Source of the DNA: Nonomuraea thailandensis
GTDB taxonomy: Bacteria > Actinomycetota > Actinomycetes > Streptosporangiales > Streptosporangiaceae
Length of the DNA: 64,000 nt
Direction: 5' to 3'
Assembly (NCBI RefSeq): GCF_024172165.1
Contig: NZ_JAMZEB010000002.1
Span: forward strand, 9,026,501-9,090,500
Shown here: in pieces, positions 39,531 to 46,409 of the stretch
Layout: every line of letters starts with the position of its first letter
Position numbering within the stretch: the first letter of the stretch is position 1
Notes under the pieces: generated by a model
Told to the model about the DNA's origin: nothing
Databases searched by the model: none
The model's input: the letters and a program-made list of their open reading frames with translations, nothing else
Translations under genes and position numbers: made by a program

Positions 39531-41083
39531 TGCCTGACGAACGCACCACCATCGCACGTGACACGGCCGCGGCGGCACTTCCACCTTCCGGCGCCGCACG
39601 CGATCCTTCCGGCGCCGCACGTGATGCGTTCGGCGTCGCGGGTGATGCGTTCGGTGCGGCACGTGATCCGGTCGGCGTCGCGGGTGACACGTCCGCAGGC
39701 GCGCGCGAACCTACCCGCGTCGCGCGTGACGCGTCCGCGGGGGCACACGCCGCATCCGCAGGGGTGCGAAACGTGTCCGCTGAAGTGCGGGACGCACCCG
39801 CGGGGGCGCGGGACACGTTCGCAGGAGCGTATGACGCGTCCGCCGGGGCGCGGGACGTGGCTGCTGTGGACGTCAGGTTTCCCGCCGGGGGGACCGTGCC
39901 GGTCGAGGTGGTGCTCGACGGGCTGGGTGGCGAGCCGGGGCGTGGCGAGCTGCGGGTGGGTGACGAGCGGGTCAGGGAGTTTCTCGCGGCCTTCGGGCGG
40001 CGGTTGCTGCGGCCCGCGCTGGCGCGCCGGCATCCCGAGCTGGGCTCGCTCGGTTTCTTCCTGCGGCCCAGCGAGCTGGCCCGCACGGTCGAAGGGCTCG
40101 GCGGCGAGCACGTACGCGTCCCGCGTGGCCTGATCTTCCACGTCCCGCCCGCGAACGTCGACACCGTCTTCGTCTACTCCTGGGCCCTGTCGGCCCTGAT
40201 GGGCAACCGCAACGTCGTACGCCTGTCGCGCCGCTCCGGCCCGGTCGCCGAGACCATCCTGGAGACGCTGCACGAGGCGCTGGCCGACGCCGATCCCGCG
40301 ATCGCCGCCACGCAGCGCGTCATCTCCTACGGCCGCTCCGACGCCGTCACCGCCGCGCTGTCGGCGGCCTGCGACCTGCGGGTGGTGTGGGGCGGCGACG
40401 GCGCCGTACGCGAGATCCGGCGGCACGCGCTGGCCCCGCACGCGCGCGACCTGACCTTTCCCGACCGTTCGTCGTTCGCGGTGGTGCGGGCGGCGGCGTG
40501 GTTGTGCGCGCCGCGGGCGGCTCGGGTGACGGTCGCCGAGGGGTTCGTCAACGACACCTACTGGTTCGACCAGGCCGCCTGCTCCTCCCCCAGGACCGTG
40601 TTCTGGGTGGGGTCCGAGGGCGACTGCGACGCGGCGCGGGCCGACTTCACCGACCACGTGGCGCGGGTGGTGACCGTGCGCGGCTGGGGGGTGGACGCGG
40701 CGATGGCCGTGGAGAAGCGCGTCTCCACGTACGGGCTGGCCGCCGACGGGCTGGCGGAGAGCGTGGAGTTCCACGGGAACGCGCTGGCCGTGGTGCGCCT
40801 GTCGGCCGCGGCTGCGGCGCCCCGGCGGTGGCTGGGGGCTGGGACGTTCGCGCACGCCAGGCTGGGGGCGCTGGGCGAGCTGGTGCCGCTGGTGGAGCGG
40901 CGGGATCAGACGATGACGCACTTCGGGTTCGGCCAGGCGGAGCTGGAGGAGCTGGCCAGGGGGCTGGCGGGGCGGGGCGTGGATCGCATGGTGCCGGTCG
41001 GCAGCGCGTTGAGCTTCCACCGGGTGTGGGACGGGGTGGATCTGCCGGCCGAGTTCACGCGCCTGGTGACCGTCATTCGATGA
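39530..41083 (+). CDS. LuxC-like acyl-CoA/acyl-protein reductase with heptapeptide-repeat N-terminus
   Basis: 517 residues. Residues 20-110 are thirteen heptapeptide repeats (such as SGAARDP, FGAARDP, SAGARDV) not expected in LuxC. The reductase domain begins near residue 113 (VDVRFPAGGTVPVEVVLDGL) and runs to the end. GLIFHVPPANVDTVFVYSWA and LSALMGNRNVVRLSRRSGP are the LuxC NAD(P) region, and nucleophile Cys351 sits in FDQAACSSPRTVFWVG. LuxC reduces an acyl thioester to an aldehyde using NADPH. If the repeats are not translated, a GTG near 39862 could be used. The stop overlaps the membrane-protein start. Confidence 0.88.
   Translation: MPDERTTIARDTAAAALPPSGAARDPSGAARDAFGVAGDAFGAARDPVGVAGDTSAGAREPTRVARDASAGAHAASAGVRNVSAEVRDAPAGARDTFAGAYDASAGARDVAAVDVRFPAGGTVPVEVVLDGLGGEPGRGELRVGDERVREFLAAFGRRLLRPALARRHPELGSLGFFLRPSELARTVEGLGGEHVRVPRGLIFHVPPANVDTVFVYSWALSALMGNRNVVRLSRRSGPVAETILETLHEALADADPAIAATQRVISYGRSDAVTAALSAACDLRVVWGGDGAVREIRRHALAPHARDLTFPDRSSFAVVRAAAWLCAPRAARVTVAEGFVNDTYWFDQAACSSPRTVFWVGSEGDCDAARADFTDHVARVVTVRGWGVDAAMAVEKRVSTYGLAADGLAESVEFHGNALAVVRLSAAAAAPRRWLGAGTFAHARLGALGELVPLVERRDQTMTHFGFGQAELEELARGLAGRGVDRMVPVGSALSFHRVWDGVDLPAEFTRLVTVIR
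39587..39859 (+). repeat. Thirteen degenerate 21-bp repeats encoding heptapeptides
   Basis: Codons 20-110 of the LuxC-like gene form exactly thirteen 21-base units encoding variants of [SF]AGARD[APT]. Early units are SGAARDP, SGAARDA, FGVAGDA, FGAARDP, VGVAGDT; late ones are SAGVRNV, SAEVRDA, PAGARDT, FAGAYDA, SAGARDV. An older unit (TTIARDT) lies at residues 6-12. The array stays in frame throughout. Confidence 0.9.
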
Positions 41084-43674
41084 CGCTGGCGGCTCCGGAG
41101 AGCACGCTCGTCCGGTTGCGGGTGTCTCCTGGGCGGGGAGGCCGGATGCCGGTGGTGCTCGTGTGCGCTGTGGCTGTGGCTGCCTTTCTGTGGTGCGGGG
41201 TCTCCGTCCGTGATCTGTGTGCCTTCGCCGCTTATGTCGGGGGTGGAGTGGCGCTGCCGGGGACGTTGCTGTGGCGGGCGCTGGCCGTCGGCGGCCGATC
41301 GGGGGGAGGTGGTCCGGCCGGACGGGCGTCAGCCGGACGGACGTCGTCGGCCAAGCCGGCGTCGTCGGCCAGGCCGGGGTGGTCGGCCAGGCCGGCCGGG
41401 TCGGGGCGGTCCACCGGGTCCGGGCCGTCAGCCGGGTCGGAGCGGTCGGTGGGTGAGGAGTGGGCGGCCGGGCTGGCGCTGGGGTATGCGGTCGAGGTGC
41501 TGGCGTACATCCCGGCGCGGGCCGTGGGGGCGCCGTTGCTGGTGGTGGTGCCGCCTGTGGTGGTCTTGGGTGTGTTCGCGTGCGTGCCCGGGCTGCGGCG
41601 GCACTGGCGGGGGTGTGCGGGTGGGGAGCGGGCGCCTCGCTGGTGTGCGTGGGCACTGGCCGGGATCGTGGTGTACCTGATCGCGTGGAGCACGTTGTTC
41701 CAGTATCGGGTGCCGGTCGAGGCCGCGTACGTGGACATGCCCTTTCACCTGGCCATGGTCGGTGAGATCAAGCATCATCTCCCGCCGACCATGCCGTCGG
41801 TGCTGGGTGAGCCGCTGGCCTATCACTGGTTCGTCTACGCGGAGCTGGCCGCTACGAGCTGGGTGACCGGGATCGAGCCGGTGACTCTGGTGTATCGGCT
41901 GTCCACGCTGCCGATGGCGGCGGCCATGGTGGTGCTGGTGGCGGCGCTCGGGCGGCGGGTGGGCGGGAGCCGGGGGGCGGGGGTGGCGGCGGCCGGGATG
42001 ACGTACTTCCTGTTCAGTCCGGCGTTGGTGGAGGGGGTGGTGTTCAGCTCGCGTTCCATGTTCACGGTTACGACGAGTCCGACGCAGACGTTCGGGGCGC
42101 TGTTGTTCGTGCCCGTGGTGCTGCTGCTGGTGGGTGAGGGTGTCACTCGGGGGGCGGTACTGGGCCGCGGGGGTGGGACGCGGTCGGCGGTGCTGAGCGG
42201 TGGGGGTGGAGGGCAGTGGGCGGTACCGGGTGGTGGGGAGCCGGACCGGTGCGAAGCACCTGGCGGTGGGGAACCGGACCGGTGGGGAGGGCCAGACGGT
42301 AGGGAGCCGGACCGGTGGGAAGCGCCGGGTGGTGGGGGGTGGGCGCGGTGGGTGGTGCTGGGGGTGTTGCTGGTGGCGCTTGCCGGGGCGAAGGCCACGT
42401 ATCTGCCGTTGCTGCTGGCCGGGGCTGTGGTGGTGGTCGTCGTGCGCGGGGTGGTGCAGCGGCGGGTGCCGGGGGTGTGGCTGGGGGTGGCGGGGGTGAC
42501 GCTCGGGTGTCTGCTGTTCGCGCAGTTCGTGCTGTTCGGGCAGGGGGCTCAGGGGATGGTCGTCTCGCCGTTCGCGACCATGCGCACGGTGTGGGGGACG
42601 GTGGCGGGCGTGGGGATGCCGGAGCTGGCCTCGGTGTCGCCGGTGCCGCTGGTGGTGCTGACGGCGGTGCATCTGTTCTGCCTGGCGTGTGTGTGGGGCG
42701 GGGTGGCGGGGCTGGGCCGGCGGGTGCTGGAGCCTGCGGTGCTGCTGTTGCTCGGGATCGGGGCGGCGGGGATCGGGGCGACCGTGGTGTTCGGGCATCC
42801 GGCCGAGTCGCAGCTCTACTTCCTGGAGGCGGCGCGGCCCTACCTGTCGGTCGCCGCGGTGTGCGGGGTGATGGTGGCGCAACGGGCGTCGGCGGCGGGA
42901 TGGGGGCCAGCGGCGGGGCGAGGGCCGGCGGCTGGGCGGGGGCTGGTGGTGGGATGGGGGTCAGGGGCGGGGCGGGGGTCAGGGGCAGCATGGGCGTCGT
43001 GGGGGCGGGCTGGGGGGCTGGCCGCTGTGGGGGCGGGGGGTGCGTTGGTGGTGGCGGAGGTGGAGGTCGGGGGTGGAGCGCTGGTGCGGGTCGTGGCGCC
43101 GTATCTGGTGCTCGGAGTGGGGGCGCTGCTCTTGTGGCGGCGCGGGTCCGTGCTGGCGGTGGTGGCGCTGCTGGCCGGGTACGCGCTGCCGGGCTCCGTA
43201 CGGGACGTGGCCGGGCACGTCGATCTCCGGGGGGAGCGGCGGGAGCGGTTGATCCCGAAGGGGGCGATGGAGGCGGGGCGATGGCTGCGGGCGCATTCGG
43301 CGCCCGGCGACGTGGTGGCCACGGACCTGCACTGCCGCTACGACTGGTGGCAGGTGTGCGACAGCAGGCACTTCTGGGTGTCGGGGTTCAGTGAGCGGCG
43401 GGTGCTGGTGGAGGGCTGGGCGTACGCGGAGAGCACGCTGTCGCGGGCCCGGCCGTTCGTGCGGTCGTACCTGGCGGAGCCGTTCGGGGACCGGGCGCGG
43501 CTGGCGGCCAACGATGCGGTGTTCGTGGCGCCGACGGCGGAGAACGTCCGGACACTCGCCCAGAAATATGGCGTCAAATGGCTTTTTACCGGCATAAATC
43601 CGATGCTGGGGAAATATGCTCGATTGCGGTTCAAGAATGCGACCACTTCGGTCTACCGGCTCCCCGGAAGGTAA
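41080..43674 (+). CDS. Large polytopic membrane protein, GT-C-like, with low-complexity loop insertions
   Basis: 864 residues and about a dozen hydrophobic helices, the layout of GT-C glycosyltransferases of the ArnT/mannosyltransferase type. After helix 2-3 comes YVDMPFHLAMVGEIKHHLPP, a soluble-loop segment with acidic and His residues, and PLAYHWFVYAELAATSWVTG, both typical of GT-C active-site loops. Three loops are expanded by Gly/Arg/Pro/Ser-rich repeats (about residues 70-125, 355-425 and 605-645). The C-terminal soluble part (RWLRAHSAPGDVVATDLHCR onward) is normal for the family. The last 120 bases are AT-rich. The start overlaps the LuxC-like stop. A polyprenyl-phosphate-sugar donor is likely. 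Confidence 0.8.
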   Translation: MTLAAPESTLVRLRVSPGRGGRMPVVLVCAVAVAAFLWCGVSVRDLCAFAAYVGGGVALPGTLLWRALAVGGRSGGGGPAGRASAGRTSSAKPASSARPGWSARPAGSGRSTGSGPSAGSERSVGEEWAAGLALGYAVEVLAYIPARAVGAPLLVVVPPVVVLGVFACVPGLRRHWRGCAGGERAPRWCAWALAGIVVYLIAWSTLFQYRVPVEAAYVDMPFHLAMVGEIKHHLPPTMPSVLGEPLAYHWFVYAELAATSWVTGIEPVTLVYRLSTLPMAAAMVVLVAALGRRVGGSRGAGVAAAGMTYFLFSPALVEGVVFSSRSMFTVTTSPTQTFGALLFVPVVLLLVGEGVTRGAVLGRGGGTRSAVLSGGGGGQWAVPGGGEPDRCEAPGGGEPDRWGGPDGREPDRWEAPGGGGWARWVVLGVLLVALAGAKATYLPLLLAGAVVVVVVRGVVQRRVPGVWLGVAGVTLGCLLFAQFVLFGQGAQGMVVSPFATMRTVWGTVAGVGMPELASVSPVPLVVLTAVHLFCLACVWGGVAGLGRRVLEPAVLLLLGIGAAGIGATVVFGHPAESQLYFLEAARPYLSVAAVCGVMVAQRASAAGWGPAAGRGPAAGRGLVVGWGSGAGRGSGAAWASWGRAGGLAAVGAGGALVVAEVEVGGGALVRVVAPYLVLGVGALLLWRRGSVLAVVALLAGYALPGSVRDVAGHVDLRGERRERLIPKGAMEAGRWLRAHSAPGDVVATDLHCRYDWWQVCDSRHFWVSGFSERRVLVEGWAYAESTLSRARPFVRSYLAEPFGDRARLAANDAVFVAPTAENVRTLAQKYGVKWLFTGINPMLGKYARLRFKNATTSVYRLPGR
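41343..41396 (+). repeat. Three 18-bp in-frame repeats in the GT-C-like gene
   Basis: GTCGTCGGCCAAGCCGGC and two one- or two-base variants occupy 41343-41360, 41361-41378 and 41379-41396, coding for Ser/Ala/Lys/Arg/Pro repeats in a loop between membrane helices. Confidence 0.85.
42229..42327 (+). repeat. Three 33-bp in-frame repeats in the GT-C-like gene
   Basis: Units 42229-42261, 42262-42294 and 42295-42327 encode GGGEPDRCEAP, GGGEPDRWGGP and DGREPDRWEAP, followed by a partial unit. They expand a loop between helices. A third, less regular Gly/Arg-rich expansion lies at about 42893-43003. Confidence 0.85.
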
Positions 43675-43782
43675 AGATCTCGCCGCTTCTCGGAATGGTG
43701 AGGAAAAAGCCGCACGCGCCCCGCTGGACTCCCCCAGCACCATTTCCGTGGACCCACGGCCACGAGCAGATCAGGGGAGCCT

Positions 43783-44931
43783 ATGGACACGCGTGCCGCC
43801 ATGGAGCCGAGTCCCCGCGTCCTCGATCCCGCGGCCAGGCCGGCGAGCGTGGACATCGTCATCCCCGTGCTCAACGAGGAGCGCGCGCTGCCCGGCTGCG
43901 TCCGCACGCTGGCCCGCTTCCTCGACGCCGGCTTCCCGCTGCCGTGGCGGATCACGATCGTCGACAACGGCAGCACCGACGGCACCTGGCGGGTCGCCAC
44001 CACGCTGGCCGGCGAGCTGGAGCAGGTGCACGCCCGGCGGCTGGACATCCGCGGCCGGGGCGCGGCGCTGCGGGCGGCCTGGCAGGAGAGCCCGGCCGAC
44101 GTCGTGGCGTACATGGACGTCGATCTGTCCACTGACCTGGACGCCCTGTTCCCACTGGTGGCGGCGGTGGCGGGCGGTCATTCCGAGCTCGCCGTCGGCA
44201 CCCGCCTGGCGCCCGGGGCGCGCACGCGCCGCTCGCTGCGCCGCGAGGTGGTCTCGCGGGGCTACAACGCCCTGCTCAGGCACGGGTTCGGGGTGCGGTT
44301 CAGCGACGCGCAGTGCGGGTTCAAGGCCGCCAGGACGGACGTGGTCAGGCCGCTCATGCGCAAGGTGAGGGACGACTCCTGGTTCTTCGACACCGAGCTG
44401 CTGCTGCTGGCCGAGCACAACGGGCTGCGCGTGCACGAGGTGCCGGTCGACTGGATCGAGGACGCCGACTCCCGCGTCAAGGTGGTCAGGACGGCCGTGG
44501 ACGACCTGAAGGGGCTGGCCAGGGTGGCCTGGTCGATGACGACGGGCCGGGCGCGGGTACAGGTGCGCAGGGCGGCGCCGGCGCCGGCGCACCCGGACGC
44601 GATTCTCACCCGGCCAATTCTCGACATTTCTGCTTTTATTGCGATTATCCCCGGAATTCTGCATGCGCTGGCATACCTCCCGTTACGGGAAATGTGGTCA
44701 CCGGCGACGGCGAACCTCGGCGCGCTCCTCCTGGCGGGAATCGTCACGGTCACGGCCCGCCGCCGGTCGGCCTTCCGTGCCGCGACCCGATGCGCGCTCC
44801 TCTACGCCCTCACCACCGCGGCCGTGCTCTGCGTGCCCGCCGAGGGGGCCGCGCCCGAGTCGGGCGCCGTCGCGGCCACGTACTGCCTGCTCGCCCTGCT
44901 CCGCTGGGTCTTCTCCCGGACAAGGAACTGA
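43783..44931 (+). CDS. Glycosyltransferase family 2, dolichyl/polyprenyl-phosphate type
   Basis: 382 residues. GT-A domain: VDIVIPVLNEERALPGCVRT, IVDNGSTDGTWRVA and MDVDLSTDLDALFPLV, in the DPM1/GtrB pattern that makes polyprenyl-phosphate sugars. GFKAARTDVVRPLMRKVRDD and FDTELLLLAEHNGLRVHEVP are also typical. The C-terminal part from LDISAFIAIIPGILHALAYL carries membrane helices, and bases 44605-44700 are markedly AT-rich. It likely supplies the lipid-linked donor for the GT-C-like protein upstream. The gap 43675-43782 contains only a short leader. Confidence 0.88.
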   Translation: MDTRAAMEPSPRVLDPAARPASVDIVIPVLNEERALPGCVRTLARFLDAGFPLPWRITIVDNGSTDGTWRVATTLAGELEQVHARRLDIRGRGAALRAAWQESPADVVAYMDVDLSTDLDALFPLVAAVAGGHSELAVGTRLAPGARTRRSLRREVVSRGYNALLRHGFGVRFSDAQCGFKAARTDVVRPLMRKVRDDSWFFDTELLLLAEHNGLRVHEVPVDWIEDADSRVKVVRTAVDDLKGLARVAWSMTTGRARVQVRRAAPAPAHPDAILTRPILDISAFIAIIPGILHALAYLPLREMWSPATANLGALLLAGIVTVTARRRSAFRAATRCALLYALTTAAVLCVPAEGAAPESGAVAATYCLLALLRWVFSRTRN

Positions 44932-44934
44932 TCG

Positions 44935-45633
44935 ATGGAAACCACTGAGCTCCGCCGCCTGATCGCGCTCGAGGAAACCCACTGGTGGTACCGCGAGCGC
45001 CGCGCGATCCTGCGCAGGGAGCTGCGCGGGCTGGGCCGTCCCGGCCGGGCTCTGGACGTCGGCGCCGCGGGCGGCGGGAACACCCAGGTGCTGGTCGACG
45101 CGGGCTGGGACGCGACCGCGACCGACCACTGCGAGACCGCGGTGGAGGCGGCCAGGAAGCGAGGGCTCAAGGCGGTCCGGGCGGACGCGCGGGCGCTGCC
45201 GTTCGAGACGTCGAGCGTGAGCCTGGTGACCGCGTTCGACGTCCTGGAGCACATCCGCGAGGACCATCTGGTCACCGAGGAGATCGCGCGGGTGCTGGCG
45301 CCCGGCGGGCACGCGTTGATCGCGGTGCCGTGCGACATGTCGCTGTGGTCGTCGCACGACGACGCCGTCGGCCACGTACGCCGCTACGGCCGCGACTCGC
45401 TCACGGTCGTCGTCGAGAAGGCCGGGCTGACCATCGACCGCCTCTGGAGCTGGAACGTCCTCCTGCGCCCCCTCGTGGCCCGCCACCGGCGGCGCTCCAG
45501 CGGCAGCGACCTGCACAGGACTCCCTTCCTGCTGAACGCGGGGCTGTCGGCGATCGTCTGCGCCGAGCGTTACCTGCCGGTCAAGTCGCTCAGGGGGGTG
45601 ACCCTCTTCCTGCGGGCCCGGCTCCTCAGGTGA
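44935..45633 (+). CDS. Class I SAM-dependent methyltransferase
   Basis: 232 residues. Motif I is RALDVGAAGGGNTQVLVD, acidic motif II is ATDHCETAVEAA, and SLVTAFDVLEHIREDHLVTE plus ARVLAPGGHALIAVP correspond to later motifs of small-molecule methyltransferases (UbiE/Methyltransf_11 fold). HETHWWYR-like LEETHWWYRERR at the N-terminus is a hallmark of a glycan- and polyketide-associated subgroup. It starts three bases after the upstream glycosyltransferase, probably modifying a sugar of the same polymer. Confidence 0.87.
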   Translation: METTELRRLIALEETHWWYRERRAILRRELRGLGRPGRALDVGAAGGGNTQVLVDAGWDATATDHCETAVEAARKRGLKAVRADARALPFETSSVSLVTAFDVLEHIREDHLVTEEIARVLAPGGHALIAVPCDMSLWSSHDDAVGHVRRYGRDSLTVVVEKAGLTIDRLWSWNVLLRPLVARHRRRSSGSDLHRTPFLLNAGLSAIVCAERYLPVKSLRGVTLFLRARLLR

Positions 45634-45663
45634 AGGTGCCCAGACCGAGACATGAGGGCACGC

Positions 45664-45690
45664 TTGGGCGGGCGAGGTTGGCTCTAGGCT
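45664..45690 (+). promoter_or_regulatory. Promoter of the polysaccharide deacetylase, probably leaderless
   Basis: TTGGGC (45664-45669) and TAGGCT (45685-45690) are 15 bases apart. The expected start point falls at or next to GTG 45698, and no Shine-Dalgarno lies before it. This fits a leaderless transcript, which is common in actinobacteria. Confidence 0.5.
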
Positions 45691-45697
45691 TTGCTGT

Positions 45698-46378
45698 GTG
45701 GTGATTCATGCCCTACTCGCGGCTTCCCTGGCCCTGACCGCCCTGCCCGCCCAGGCCGCGCAGAGCGCCGCCGTCGACTGCGCCCGGGTCAAGTGCCTGG
45801 CCCTGACCTTCGACGACGGGCCGGGCAGAACCACCCCCGCCCTGCTCAAGGCGTTGTCCAAGGCGAGGGCCAAGGCCACGTTCTTCCTCGTGGGCAAGCG
45901 GGTGGAGGAGCGGCCGGAGGTGGCCAGGCAGATCGTCGCGCGCGGCCACGCGATCGGCAACCACACCTACTCGCACGCCTCGCTGCCCGCGCACTCCGAC
46001 AACGACATCCTCGACGAGCTCAAGGTCACGCAGGACGTGATCGAGGAGGTCACGGGCCGGCGTCCGACGATGTTCCGCCCGCCGTACGGGCAGACGGACG
46101 AGCGGGTGCTGGGGCTGGCGGGCCAGACCGAGCTGGCGCAGATCCTGTGGACGGACACCACGCTCGACTGGAGCCTGCGCGACACCAAGAAGATCAAGGC
46201 GACCGTGCTGAAGGCGGCCAAGCGCGACGGCGTGATCCTCATGCACGACGTGGTCCCGCAGACCGTCCAGGTCATGCCGGAGATCCTCAAGGAGCTCAAG
46301 AAGCGCGGCTACCACCTCGTCACGGTGCCCACGCTGCTGCGCGGCAAGGGGCCGACGCCAGGGGAGAGCTACTTCTGA
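45698..46378 (+). CDS. Secreted polysaccharide deacetylase (NodB/CE4)
   Basis: 226 residues. Signal peptide (HALLAASLALTALPAQAAQ) followed by a NodB domain with TFDDGP (37-42; catalytic Asp39, metal Asp40), HTYSHASLP (metal His), FRPPYGQTD and LMHDVVPQTV. These zinc enzymes deacetylate GlcNAc residues of peptidoglycan or a wall glycan outside the cell. It stands alone after the glycan locus with its own promoter, and may tailor the wall polymer. Confidence 0.9.
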   Translation: MVIHALLAASLALTALPAQAAQSAAVDCARVKCLALTFDDGPGRTTPALLKALSKARAKATFFLVGKRVEERPEVARQIVARGHAIGNHTYSHASLPAHSDNDILDELKVTQDVIEEVTGRRPTMFRPPYGQTDERVLGLAGQTELAQILWTDTTLDWSLRDTKKIKATVLKAAKRDGVILMHDVVPQTVQVMPEILKELKKRGYHLVTVPTLLRGKGPTPGESYF

Positions 46379-46409
46379 CCGGTTCCCCCCTCAGTTCGGG
46401 AATGAAGCC

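Noticed and set aside
39587..39859. CRISPR array
   Set aside because: The repeats are short, degenerate, contiguous and in frame, without spacers.
36173..41083. Bioluminescence lux operon
   Set aside because: LuxE- and LuxC-like genes are present but luxA, luxB and luxD are absent, and the neighbours are glycan genes.
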